Source of the DNA: Beverwykella pulmonaria | Taxonomy: Eukaryota > Ascomycota > Dothideomycetes > Pleosporales > Melanommataceae | DNA: 64,000 nucleotides | Direction of reading: 5' to 3' | Assembly (NCBI GenBank): GCA_001599595.1 | Contig: BCHH01000008.1 | Location: forward strand, 1,578,046 to 1,642,045 | Part shown: positions 11,702 to 23,605 of the stretch, one piece after another | Layout of the letters: the number at the start of each line of letters is the position of its first letter | Position numbering within the stretch: position 1 is the first letter of the stretch | Made by a program: the position numbers and the translations under genes | The notes under the pieces: model-generated | What the model saw: only the letters and a program-made list of their open reading frames with translations | The model's database searches: none | What the model was told of the DNA's origin: nothing

Positions 11702-14122
11702 TCATCCCTCTGTCCTCACAACCCCAACGCCTGTCCCAATATCGTACTCAACCCACCGTGCTCTTCCCTCCTGTCTTCCCCGCCCTCCACTTTCGTCAAT
11801 CGATCCCGGGTTCATAACTGTACATCCGCAGTACTTGACAACAAATGGCGGAGCCTCTGAATCTGCAAGTACCAGTGCGGTAGGCAGCGGATATAAATTC
11901 AGTGTATGTGCGTAATCCCAGTGCAACGGGCGTACATGTAGCGGGAAGGGCGACAAGTATGACTGTGAGAGTAGTGTCCGAGTCAAAGCTCTAGCTGTTT
12001 GGGTTTCCGCATCAACTTGCTCCTGGGTGTGTTGGGGTGCGTGTGCGCCAGTGTAACTGAGGTCGATGTCCATGGCTTCTTGGGTCTCGGTGTTTTGGGG
12101 CATTGTGGTAGCATTGGGGAGTTCTTCTTCGTCTGCGTCCTGCTCGGGCTTTCCAAATCGTATGCTCGTCCTACGCAGGCGGCCGGCGATGTCGTCTCGC
12201 AGGATTGCCATCTCGCCTTTTACACCGAACCAGCTTAATCTTGATGGGTTGCTTGTCCAGATAACCTCGCCCTCCTTGCCCTTCGCTTTGCCGGTGCCCC
12301 AGATCTCTCGGTTCGCTTCGGCGACCGCTCTTCTTATTCGATTTGTGAAAAGAGCAGGCACCGGTTTCCTAGGCAAAGGCGTTGCTGCGCCTGCCGAGAA
12401 TGCACTTGCCCACGCGTCGTTGTCTCCGGGCACAAACACAAGACTTGTATGCGCAATCAGTTGCGGAAAGTCTGCTAGCACGGATGCGAGAGCGTCGAAA
12501 TGCTCCTTGTATTCTATACTTCCTGCGCCCGGGACACCTGCGAGACTGGCTCTGGAGCTGAAGTTGCCCATGAGAATGATGGCGAGGGGGTACACGGGAT
12601 GCGGATCTGTAGGGTCAGGAGAGTACGTGCGAAACAGGGTTCGGAGAGCTGTCAGTGTAGCGGGGATGTCTAGGTGCAGGTCTGATGCCAGGACTATATT
12701 ATGTGCGGCGGTCGGTGGGAGCAGCTTCGATGCAATGCGTGACATTCGAGCCCCTGTAGCACGCTCGGATCCCACACCAATGAAGTCAGTCCAGCCGAAT
12801 GCCGCTGGTCCTGTGAGATTGGCCTTGTCAGTTTTGTCTGAGGCGCTGCCCAATGTCGTGGAGCGACGCTCCGAGGGTGGATGTCCGACTGAGAAGGCGA
12901 TGAATTTTCCGCCAATTGTGCCGCCGATGCCGCCAGTGTTTCCAAGCGTAGATGATGACCCATCACCTAAGTGCCCATAATCCTCTTCGTAGCTACCGTC
13001 TACCAGCACAATCATACCTGGAGCGAAGTATGCGCCTTTCTCGGGTATTGGTCGGGCATGTTGAATGTCTAGCGCTATTGTGCCCGTGAGATCGGATAAG
13101 GAGAGGGCACCAGTGGGAGAGACTGTCAGCATTCCGAGAAGAAGATGAGTGCTCCCGCTTCGGCCTAGAAGATTTGCAACCGGGGTTATGGTGTTGGGTT
13201 GGGCGTTAGTGATGGATCCAGAGCGGTTCAGGGAGGCAGAGCGGGCGCCAGCAAACGTAGGAGCCTGGAAGGTCTCGTTTCGGAGTATTCGCTGGTGTAC
13301 GACGTGGTAGCGCTGGCGGAAGAGGTCTGTCTTGTGGGAGGGGTCAGGAAAGAGAGAGGGCTTGGTTGTGGACCTAGCAGCGTTAGCGGGCAGACCACCA
13401 TGTTGAATTGCCATGTCTCACTTCTCGAAATGCCTCTGGGAGATGTTATATATCAACTTGGGCTGGTCGAAGGCGCTTATCACTTTCATCCATTCTCGGG
13501 GGTGCTTCAGGGTGTCTTCCTCTTCGTCCTTGTCCTGGTCGTCAACCTCCAAACTCGACATTCCGAAGCTACTCTGACTGTCTAATGCCGGTCTGGCCCC
13601 CAGACCTCCCGCGCTCTGCATATTTGCATCTGCAGAAAAGTTGAAGCTCACTTGTCGGCTCAAACCCGAACCCTGGTGTATCCTACCCCCACTCATGGAG
13701 CCTTCCAACGTCTTGAGTATGTTCTTGAGCGTCTCGCCCTCTGCGTCGACAATGACCTGGCCCCCGCATTTCTTCCAGCTCTTCGCCACCTCTTCTAATA
13801 CCTTCTCCGCGAGCCCTTCCTCTCTCCACCCTGAACCGCATTGCCGTCCAATGAAGGTTGCCAATGCTTGCAGAGCAGACGAAGTAAGAGTCAAATTGTG
13901 CTTCTTTGTAAATGTCCTGAAGGCCAGTGGTCGTAGGGTCGCCGGCGGCAGGAGAATGGGGAGGACGGTGGGCTTTGCGGGTTTGAGGGCGGGCGGTGCC
14001 TTGATCGGTGCGGTTCTGCGGGGTGGGATGGGATGGACGGGCGTGCCGAATGCGGGAGACGATGAGGGTATTGGGTTCTCTGGAGCTGCCGCGGCCTTTC
14101 CAGGCCGGTTTACTGTCGCCAT
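11702..14122 (-). CDS. DPB2: DNA polymerase epsilon subunit B (Dpb2)
   Basis: Two exons joined by a 48-nt intron (13421-13374, branch gctaac) give about 790 residues. Exon 1 starts MATVNRPGKAAAAP, has a low-complexity Pro/Ala leader and then the helical N-terminal domain. The junction reads RHFEK|STTKPSLF. Exon 2 carries the family core: RNETFQAP, the OB-fold strand TGTIALDIQ, then the inactive calcineurin-like phosphoesterase fold (NIVLASDLHLD, IILMGNFSS, LVFVPGDND) and the C-terminal PFVVKYCGCTVMNPGS. The protein is the essential non-catalytic second subunit of the leading-strand polymerase and links it to the CMG helicase. It sits head-to-head with the histone chaperone gene at 14396 across about 270 bp. 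Confidence 0.93.
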
Positions 14123-14395
14123 TGTTTTGTGAAGGGACAGAATATGGACAATATTGTAAAGTGACGTCGAGTGTTTAATTGAACTTTTGCTGGCGCGCGT
14201 CGTGTGGACGCGTTCGCGTTGCGCCCAAGTGGCCCGAGCTCAGATCTTTTCCATCACGCGCAAACACACACCATCCACTCACTCTTTCACTACGCACTCG
14301 ACCGCCACTAAGTACGCCTCTAAACCACCTCCATCAGAGTCGCGCAGGCTCCCTATACACCTCCTACGACTTCTGCATTTGAAGGACCCGTCGCT
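14123..14395. promoter_or_regulatory. Shared divergent promoter, Dpb2 and histone chaperone
   Basis: This 273-bp gap lies between two divergent start codons and must hold both promoters and 5' UTRs. Pyrimidine-rich tracts precede the ATG at 14396. Both genes act in chromosome duplication, so co-regulation is plausible, but no specific element was recognised. Confidence 0.5.
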
Positions 14396-15821
14396 ATGGC
14401 TGAAGCGTCCTCGGCGCCCGCCGCGGCCACCCCCGAAATCCCCAAGACGAAAGAAAAGCTCGATGAGCTCACCAAGGCTGCCTCACTGCAATATTCGCTC
14501 AAAAATTTCTCCGCCGCCGCCGACCACTATGCTGACGCCGTCGAGATCCAGGCCGCGCTCAATGGCGAGATGGCGCCCGAGAACGCCGAGCTGCTATTCT
14601 ACTACGGACGCGCCCTCTACAAGGTCGCCATTGCAAAGAGCGATGTCCTGGGCAATAAAGTCGCGGCAGAGGAAAAGAAGAAACCCAAACCCGAGAAGAA
14701 AATGAAGAACCAGGCATCTGGTGAAGGATCGAGTGCGCTGACAAGTGGGTCCAAGACGGAGGGGAAGGAAGAGACGGCGGCATCGAAACCCTACTTTCAG
14801 CTGACCGGTGATGGCAATTGGACAGACTCAGAGGACGAAGATGAAGACGCGGAAGCTGCCGAGGGCGAAGGCCAGGAAGAGGAGCAGGACGACTTTGGAG
14901 ATGCGTACGAGATCTTCGAGATATCGCGCGTGCTCTACTCGAAGCAACTGGAGGCACAAGAAGCTGGCGAAAGCGCAGATAAAGGAAAAGACAAAGCCGA
15001 GTTTACACCGCAGGTCAGGGCGATCAAAGAAAAACTCGCAGATTGTCACGGCTTCCTCGTCGAGATCTCGCTCGAGAATGAACGCTTCCACGACGCTGTA
15101 GCTGACGCGCGCGCTGCGCTTGCACTGCAAGAAGAACTGAACCCCTTCGATCACGAGAACGTCATGGAGTCACACTATTCGCTCTCTCTAGCCCTCGAGT
15201 TTGCTTCCAACCGAGTGCCCCCCGACCAGGCCGGACCAGATGGAGAAAAAGCGATGAATGGAGATAAGCCCGAGGAACAAACAATCGACTACGAACTCCG
15301 GAGGGAGGCTGCGAAACACACAGAGCTCACCATCCAGAGTCTTGAGGCACGGATAAAGCGGGAGGAGGCAGGCCTAGAGTCGGGCACCCTTACACCCGAG
15401 GAGAAGAAGGAAAAGGATGCCATCATTAAGGATAAGAAGGATATACTCGAGGACATGAAGACTCGCGTAAGCTACTATGAACATGGAACATCAGAGATCT
15501 AGTACTAACACATGATAGCTCGCAGACTTGCAAACAGACCCCGCAACACAACAAGTCGACAGCATCGATCCATCCGTCTTCCAAGGTCTCCTGGGTGGTC
15601 TTTTGGGTGCAGATCCTGCAACACAAAAGGCGAAGCTCGAGGAGGCTACCAAATCCGCGAATGATGTCACGGGTCTTGTAAGAACCAAAAAGAAGGCACC
15701 CGCTCCTGCGCCTGCGCCTGCGCCATTCACATCAAACAACACTGGCAGTGGGAAGCGAAAACTCGACACCGAAGACGACGGAGCGAATGGGAAGAGGGCG
15801 AAGACGGAAGAGATACTGTAG
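14396..15821 (+). CDS. NASP/Sim3/Hif1-like histone chaperone
   Basis: Exon 1 (14396-15466) and exon 2 (15519-15821) are split by a 52-nt intron with a perfect TACTAAC branch site, giving about 457 aa. The N-terminal TPR-like helices (LTKAASLQYSLKNFSAAADHY) are followed by a long acidic insert (DSEDEDEDAEAAEGEG) and further TPR-like helices (FGDAYEIFEISRVLYSK; HESHYSL-type repeats), then a coiled helix. The interrupted TPR plus acidic loop is the SHNi-TPR layout of NASP family proteins that carry H3-H4 or CENP-A. The C-terminus has an (APAP)n stretch and a basic KRKLDTEDDGANGKRAK bipartite nuclear signal. The exact paralogue is not decided. Confidence 0.85.
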
Positions 15822-16684
15822 GAGTCTCAGAAACCCTTGTTTCTCTTGATCTTGCTTTATCCTTCTCCTTCGTTAGTTTTTGGAGTTTGGTCTATGATGG
15901 TGGGTTCGACATGTATCATGCAGTGTAGGATACCTTTGGAGACCAAGTCTGGGCGGCGACCTAGAGGCTGATTTCCTTCTGACGTGGTAACTCTGTAAAT
16001 GACAACATGCTTCAATATCTCAATAACTAGAAAACTTTCTTCTGGCATTTTTTTCTTTTGCAGAGTTCATTTTCCATGTTAATATAAATACCACAGTACA
16101 TACATATATACCTTAGCCAGTAAGCTCAGCCCTCTTAACACCATCCAACGCCCACCCTCTGACGATCTCCAGGGAGATAATAAGCCACTGTTCCCTTTGT
16201 CTCACTCAACATAATTCTTCTGCAATCGAAATTTGCCCGCCCTTCCCCAATTTTCAATCATTCACTTTCCGCCCCCAACGCACGACCCGCCTCGCCTCCC
16301 CGCACCCGCACCTGCAAATTAAGCTTAAACGCAACAGCAATCGACGGCGCTTCACACACTTCCCGATCCGGAAGGTTCTGGTAAATATGGGCCTGCTTGC
16401 CAAGACTGGTTTAATGTTGCCGTTTTGGCTGAATGGGCATTCTGGCGTGTTTATCGCTCGAGCCCCGGGAAACAAATATGAAGAGGGGAGCTACACGGGC
16501 TTGGGGGGGTAGGTTGAGATGGCAATGGACACGGGTTCGGGATGATTAGATGGTGGATTTGGAATTGGGGAATCAATCGCTATATGACCCTGCTAGACCT
16601 CGTTGCGGTTTTCTACTTCGGTCACCTTTTTCTCCAATATTAAACGGTTTTCATTACCCTCGGCAATAAATTTGTGTCGATAAG
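15822..16684. other. Intergenic, no gene seen
   Basis: This is the 3' flank of the chaperone and the promoter of the small secreted protein. AT-rich runs lie near 16050-16110. Two minus-strand ORFs of 63 and 73 codons lack motifs. No RNA gene was recognised. Confidence 0.4.
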
Positions 16685-17141
16685 ATGCTCTACCCAGCCC
16701 TCTTCCTCTTCCTGCTTGTTGCCTCTTTCCTTTCAATAGCGCGCGCTTCCCTCAACTGCACCGTATCCGACGCTCCAATCCCGCAATACGCATGCCCCAA
16801 CGCCACATGTCCGCAAATCGGCGAGTTCAAAGTTGGGGATATAGCGTGGATATGGTGTGCGGTGGATGACATGCTGCAGCCCAAGTCGGTCTTCCTTCCA
16901 TCTCCCAATTCCAACTTCTCCAAATGCGATTGGACGGAAAGAGAAGTGCTGACAGAGCATGGGCAGTCGCTGGATGTTCCTTGAAAACAATAACTATGCG
17001 CCCGCGGGCCCCGGCGTGTACGAGCGATACAAGAACTGCTGGTTCTTTGAGCAGGCATGGCCGAATGGGACCGAGTTGTTGCCATTTTGTAGGAATGCTA
17101 CGTTCGTGCCGCATCCGCCGCCAGGGCCTTGCGTTTGTTGA
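16685..17141 (+). CDS. Small secreted cysteine-rich protein
   Basis: The ATG at 16685 starts a clear signal peptide (MLYPALFLFLLVASFLSIARA) and a Cys-containing N-terminal part (LNCTVSDAPIPQYAC). The continuation (SRWMFLENNNYAP ... CRNATFVPHPPPGPCVC) is in another frame ending at 17141, so an intron must intervene. The acceptor is probably the gggcag ending at 16966, with a CTGAC branch site 15 nt upstream. Possible phase-matching donors are near 16855 and 16885, neither strong. The mature protein would be about 100-115 aa with around eight cysteines, so it is an effector-like or wall-associated candidate. The family is not recognised. If no intron exists, the gene has a frameshift. Confidence 0.6.
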
Positions 17142-18828
17142 TTCGGGCGAGAACGAGATATAGGAAAGAGGGAAGAGATGAAGTGGCTGGGCTTTGGGTA
17201 TAGGAACGGGTGCTGGAGGAAAGATAGGGAGAGGGAGCGAAATAGAGATACGAAAAAGCTGCAATCACATCTATGATTGAAGGGCCTCGTGGCTTGTATG
17301 AAACTATCGGGATAGCTGTCGAGGGCATTGCATCTGGCAGTTTTTGGTGTGGGAATCACACAGTACAACCAAAAAAATTGCATCTGAGGCTTACATATAT
17401 ACACACCCTGTCGAAATCAATTAACACGAGTCGAAGAACTCGACTACATGAAACTGGAATTTGGATTATTCTTGTGATCGAACAATACGATGTCATCTAA
17501 GCTATGAACATGTACAAGTGCCAAGCAATTTTGAAATACGCCCAGTAGGGCATACGAAAGACTTGATGCAAGCGAAAATCTCCCAGGAAAGTCATAGAAT
17601 GCCCGAGAGCAAGAACAAAATCGCCTTCGTCATGATGCTCCTCGTCTGGTAAGTTGAGTGCCGGATATTTGAGCGCTAGAATGAATTAGCATCGTCCTAA
17701 GACTCCTTTAGCAGGTCAGCGTCCTAATACTTGAGCGCCAGAACGAATTCATCCTCGTCTTCATTAGAATTCTCCTGCAAGTCTATATTCTGGCTCGCTG
17801 AGTTCTCTTGTTCCTCGTTCTTGGATATAGATAGCTTGGATCTCTGTACCCTCATATTCTGCATTGTGTGTGATTGGTTCAGGAATAGCTTCAGTCTACT
17901 CAAGAATTTGAGCGGGAATCCCATTCGCAAAATTTATACTATCCATCTAGTTCATACCTATGCCCAGACCCCGTTTATCTGTACAGTCTCCTCAAATGGC
18001 CAAGGGGGAAGTGTCAAAGGTTTCTGTCATCGGAGAACCTTACGGAACTAGAAACTGAGATCGGAGACTTCCACTGAGCTGGGAGATGGAGGCAATCGAT
18101 TCATCTCTTGATGAAGTGTAGCGGGTGTGGAAGTGCAGGCTTACTCGCAGTGCTTAGTCGCTGTCAGGGTCCAATGACTCATCGTCGAAGTCGAAGTCGG
18201 TCAAGTTCGGTTATCTTGAGAGCCTCGGAGTGTACAATGCATCCGCTTCTGAACTTTATTAGGAGTCTTGATGAACTTCGTTGACTTTTACGTTCTCTTC
18301 GGGTATTACAATCCAGGCCACATTATGGGGATATGTTCCTTGTATGGAGGGGAAGGACCAACAAGCTCCATATCTGTCAAAACGATGAAATGTTGACATG
18401 AAATGATACTGGCTGGTATGAAATAGGCCTTCAGTTATGAATTGAGGTTGTTATGAGTGTGCTAAGAGCAAGCACTAGTCTGAACCTAGTTAGCGTGGCT
18501 GGTTCGTGCAACCTCAGGCACGCATCGACCCCGGCCGCCAACCTCCTACACCTCACGTCTCACAAATAGATTATCCACCTCTACCGAGCTCAAGCCCACC
18601 ATTCACATTGCCCGGCAGCCTAGCCATGTGAAGAGTACGCGATGCCCCTTCATGCTCCACTCTCCCGGTATTATGCAGAAGCTTAGGCAACCGGCTGGTC
18701 CGACAAACACTCATGATGACCTGTCCGCCCTTCTTTTGCTGCGCACTGTTTGAATCCTCCTCTCGTTCTATTCTCTAGTCTGCGACTAATTTTTTCGACT
18801 CGAGAGAATGTGATATCGTTGTTGAGCA
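17142..18828. other. Gene-poor interval
   Basis: Only short unsupported ORFs are seen. The longest is a 106-codon ORF at 17731-18051 overlapping an acidic 68-codon minus-strand ORF at 17724-17930, and neither has a motif. The region is moderately AT-rich. I see no RNA gene. Confidence 0.4.
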
Positions 18829-19925
18829 ATGACCAAACTATCATCCTTCTTTCAGTCTATTCTTTTCATTTCGAGTCTTTTAATATGGGGAGGCGTGCAT
18901 GGGCAGATGTTGGGAGAGTTTGGCAAACCGGGAAGACACCAGCTACGAGCGCGACAGAACAGCAGTACCAATAATAATAATAACAAACCCGACAAGAGCG
19001 CTTTCAATATCGTAAATGGACGAGTCTTCACACCTGGACTCGGGATAATACTTGCTGTAAGTGGAGCAGTGGACACTGAAATATTCTCTACAAACGAAGG
19101 ATGGAATCCTATAGTGTGAACCAAAGCTGACAGGTCCAGCCCCAACCCTTCACCCCTATGGGTGGCGATTTCCTCCACATTGCCATCGACGTATCAGGCG
19201 ACGGCAAACTCCCCGTCCCACCCAAAAGCATCAATGACCCGCTTACCCAAGTTTTCAACTTCACGCTCTTCCTAACCAGCAACTCCCTCCAAAAGAACTT
19301 CACCATCTCCAATATTACAACAACAACACCTCCCTTCGCAAACATTATGAACCAGGAGCCAGGACAGACAGTCAAGCACATCAACTTCGAGTGGCCAGAC
19401 TGCCTCGTCGGAGAAGGAAACGAAGACATTGGAAGCACCGCCCGGGGAGACTACAACATCTCCATCCACCAGAACTTCCGCCTGGACGGCAGCGACTTCT
19501 ACAGCATTTTTAACCTGCCCATCTCCGTCACGAACGGCATCCAGCAGTTCCCCGGCGCGAGCCAGCTTCTCACTAAACCTCCTCCGGGGCCGCTAAATGG
19601 AGCGAATGGCGGACGCATGAGTTGCGAGAGCATTTCGAATCCAATGATGAATATCACCGCGCTCATAGCCAGTGTGAATAACCCTCCAGGCCAGCCGTTT
19701 CAGGACATCCAGATCCAGACGTCGCAGCGGAACGATGGGGGTCAGATCGGAGGACCAGGGAAAAGTAATCCGAATGCGAATAGTGGACAGTCAATTGGAC
19801 AGGGGGCTGGAAATGCGCAGGGGATTGTGGGTAAGAGTTTTGGCGTCGAGAGCATAAGTGGGCGATCCTTGGATGTGGTGGTTATGGCGGCACTTGCGGT
19901 CGCATGGAATTTGGTTGGCTGGTGA
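18829..19925 (+). CDS. Secreted, probably GPI-anchored cell-surface protein
   Basis: Exon 1 (18829-19056) and exon 2 (19134-19925) are joined over a 77-nt intron (GTAAGT ... gctgacag), giving about 339 aa. The N-terminus is a signal peptide (FFQSILFISSLLIWGGVHGQ). The body is a beta-rich domain with several N-glycosylation sequons (NFTLFL, NFTISN, NISIHQ). A Gly/Asn/Gln-rich low-complexity segment (NPNANSGQSIGQGAGNAQG) precedes a C-terminal hydrophobic tail (VVVMAALAVAWNLVGW), which together look like a GPI-attachment signal. Such proteins sit on the plasma membrane or cell wall. No enzymatic motif is recognised. Confidence 0.8.
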
Positions 19926-22900
19926 TGAACGGGAATCTGCTCAGGCACAGCGAATCCTGGGTCTTCTAGAATGATGTTCATTCATGGGCAGGAGTTCGAC
20001 GTTGGTGAAGGGAAGAGAACGACGCGCGGAGTTGCATAAAAAGCATCAAGATCTGGAATTTGGCTTTCGAATACGCAGCAGACGATACCCGGATGAATGA
20101 GGCGAGCCTTGGCTGGCGTTCACGGCAGATTTACGCTTGGAACGGATTCAAACTAAGATACCATTGTCGACCAGATATATTAGTATAGTGGTATTGCACA
20201 CTTACAATCCAATGCGCCAACACTTTACGACGCAACGACATTCAGCTCTTAAAAACTTTTGTGATCAGCTTAAATTTCTAACTCGTTCTTGTCGTGATGC
20301 TCGCCTGAAGTGTGCGTTTCACACTGCAACACAAGTCTAAATGTGACCTCAAGCTACGCCAAGTTCATGCCGAACCAGGTTTCAGCCCTCACCACCACAA
20401 CTACACACGACCGCAGAACGCAATGTCAGTCAAAGCCCACCTCAGCGATAAAGCTTGCAGAATTGCGACGGGAGCTGCAGATCTGAGGTTTAGCAGATCG
20501 AGAGAATTCGATAAACGAATTTGCGAGGCTCTGCCAGCAAAAGTGGGCCACGTGTGGGCCTTTCTCACACAAGGCCCACTTTAACCAAAAATCCTCCAAT
20601 CAGGTTGCAGGACCAAACTTCCTGATTAAGCCTAGCATAGCCCTCTCTTGCCAGATTATGCGGTCCTAGCCGTGTGTATGATTTTGGACAATAACAGTTG
20701 TCACATATCTTGCCAGGCGTAGTCCTTTTATCTCCACATCTCTGGCGCATCAAACCGCCGCCTTGAAGTTCGAATCTCAACTCCTGTGCCTCAATTCGGA
20801 CCAACTTCATCACCTCTCACTCACAAATCTCAACGCCTTGCATTACGATTAACAATATCTCGAGTATCAAATACTCTAGGATACCCATCCCTCGACACAT
20901 GTAAGGGTTTTCTGATGGGGACAATAATCATATGGCGACTGCGTTGTTCTGGGACAGATCAAGTCAGAGCAGCTTATAAGCTGTCCGACCAAGATCAACT
21001 AACTACATCTGGTAAAGTTTAAACCGTTGCAACACACTGGTACCACCTAAATCCCCAACTGAAAAAGCACTTCCATCTTGGGCCTCAGATCCTTGATATT
21101 AAACGGCGTCGAAATAGCACCACTACAGTGAGCTGCACAGGCATGGATGTGATGAGTATCAGGCTGGACTCCAATTTCAACATCATTGGATATGATGATT
21201 TGGAGACGGTCGAAACAAGAAGAAATCTCTCGGTCAACCTTTTCGAGCTCCGGAGTTTTTGAAGTGTAGATATGACGGAGTCCGCACACTGGATGACCGT
21301 GGAAATAGGCAAGGGTTAGTATAGTGGTCCCCAGTGTGATTGTGATACGGCTATTTTCGCTCAGCTCCTAATGGCTCGAACCGTGTATGTATATTTCGTT
21401 TCGATTTCCTTCTTGAGCAAACTACGTCCTTTTTAACATGACTTGCACAGGCTGGGTTGTCTTTTTCCCGAACATGGGGTAAGCATGTCTTACTTGTCAC
21501 TGTCTCCCTCGGCTATGATCTGATCACAATATAATTAATCGTGCGGGATGGCACGCTAACTTGAGAAACTTGTCGATAACCTACTGAATGACGGAACAGC
21601 CATTCAGTATGAAGAGTTTCAGCACAGATCTCGCACATATCTTTATTTGCAACGGCAATACAAATCGTAATGGACGACAGTTCTGCAAACCTTCTAAACA
21701 TCCTTTCAGAGTTTTGCCTTCTCCAATGCTTCCAAACGAGCTGTGACCACTAATTCAGCCTTCTTCTGTCCGCCGATATCAATTGCAATTCCTAAGACAC
21801 TGATTGTTTCTCTATTTCGCTATGGACTGTGCGACTACATGCAAGGAACCAGTACGCCTCGCCTTCAAGTCTCTTCGAGTGGTTTCTATTGCATCTCCAA
21901 TGACAATGGGCTGCCTTGTATGAGTGTATTCTATTGCGACACCACGAGAGTTTCATCCTCTGGGCCGCCGACGTGGATTTTTCTGCACGGATCTATGCTC
22001 CTTCGCTTTGCTGAATGCTTACGGGGTTCTAAGAGATAGGGAAGAATGAGAGATAAGGCGGCGACGCAACGAAGCACGTTATGCGCTCATGTGACTTGCA
22101 GCAGGCCTAGTGAGCAGCACCGTCACGGTCACACTACTTAGCTATCTTCCAACATCTTTTATAGCTTGTACAATCTTAGTTAGTTCGGAATCTTTATATC
22201 GAGTTTCTTATTTTAGACTCGTACAAACAAAAATACGCTAATTATATATACGCACGAAGGAGGCTCCAGTTCTGGTCTGTATTGTCTGTAGTGCCATTGT
22301 CTGAGTTCGCAGCGTCTCCTGAGCCTTGAGTAACTTCGCGCTCGGCCTCCTCGTGCGTCCTCTACTTGAAGCCAGAGGTGGTGCTGATGGAACGCGTTTA
22401 GGAGTTGATACATCCGTCGGGGCTCCGGCACAGGGTTCTGCGGGCCGCATGGGCCTTCGTGCAGCAGCAGCTAAGGCAAGGATCCGATTAAAAGAATGTC
22501 TAATGAATATCCTCCTCTGTTAGTGATCAAAAATTTCTTGCGCTTCGATTAAAGAATACCCTCTGGCTGAAGCGGTTTAGCAACCCTTCCTGCTACCGAG
22601 GCGTTTGTCCACTTTTAAGATAATTATAAGCAATTCAGTTTACAACGCCATGCGTTTCGCTGTGCAATCAGCCACACATGCCACAACCGGCGCCACAACA
22701 AGCGACAGCATCTTTTAGGCGCAGCGAGAGCTTGTCGCTGCCAGAGGTCCGCGTTCAGAATAAGCTCATTTGGGTTAATGGACTATCCGCATGTGAGGGC
22801 ACAGCTAGCTGCGCAAGCAAAAAGCACCTCTCAATGTAATAATACATGGCAGAGGAATCTCTCAGAGGCAAACACGGATCTGCCTGATGGTATGCTAAGC

Positions 22901-23080
22901 ATGGGCCATCACCGACTACTGTAACTGTAATTCTGATGCCAAGACGGGAACCCTATTGGGGTGATCTGCTGCTGAGAACGATCCCTCTCAAGAGCACTCG
23001 AGACTATTTACTACGTCGCCGCATACGAGCCAGTTCTTCTCACAACATGGCAGATATTCTGCGCTGCGGTGCCACAGGCC
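19926..23080. other. Gene-poor interval before the metabolite cluster
   Basis: About 3.2 kb without a supported gene. Two overlapping minus-strand ORFs (21047-21312) share a region that could be a gene fragment, but no family is recognised. A GC-rich patch at about 22260-22480 has a minus-strand frame rich in Ala, Pro and Arg (PSAPPLASSRGRTRRPS) that looks like the tail of a lost gene. The rest is AT-rich and featureless to my reading. Confidence 0.4.
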
Positions 23081-23236
23081 AAGTGGTGACTCACTTCTAT
23101 ATTTGCTTTCACTGTCTTGGCAGGTTCCTAGCGTGCTTGGTAAGACTATAGATATTTCTTCGATAGCTCCTCCTCTGTAGAATCAATACAACGAACATCA
23201 TTTTATCAGTCTACTTCGTCACACTACGACACTTAT
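23081..23236 (+). repeat. Dispersed repeat B, copy 1
   Basis: This stretch, with landmarks cctagcgtgcttggtaag and actatagatatttcttcg, recurs at 48075-48225 in the same orientation with scattered substitutions. It has no coding content. It could be an LTR or MITE fragment; the ends are approximate. Confidence 0.75.
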
Positions 23237-23289
23237 CAATACAACGATCATCATTCTATCAATCTACTTCGTCACATCACGACAATTAT
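23184..23289 (+). repeat. Two tandem 53-bp units at the end of repeat B
   Basis: Two neighbouring units of 53 bp, each starting caatacaacg and containing ctacttcgtcaca, follow one another at 23184-23236 and 23237-23289 with a few differences. The second genomic copy of repeat B (near 48225) has only one unit. Confidence 0.8.
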
Positions 23290-23605
23290 GTACGCCGTAG
23301 ACCAACATTGTAAGCAGTAATATAATCGCGCTCACCATTACTACACGCACATACTGCTAGGATGACAGCCCGGTGAGGGATCTGCAGCAAGACTGAATAA
23401 TCCAACCTTCCATTCCAACAAGCATTTCTTCCATTTGCGAGATCACCAGCTTGCCGTTGGACTGATTTTAACCGGCCCCGCTCTCATTCATGTAAAGCTT
23501 GCTCAGTCTTCCTGCCTTAGAGCTTAATCGCTTGCTGATAACTTCTTTTTCATCGAAAGTGCCTGAGTTTCGTCTCTTCATATATTCAAACATCCTTCAG
23601 TCGCC

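Noticed and set aside
12066..12980. 304-codon plus-strand ORF
   Set aside because: Lies wholly antisense to the Dpb2 coding exon, a GC-rich shadow frame with no motif.
21047..21312. Overlapping minus-strand ORFs of 80 and 75 codons
   Set aside because: One frame looks somewhat protein-like, but no start-side exon or family could be recognised.
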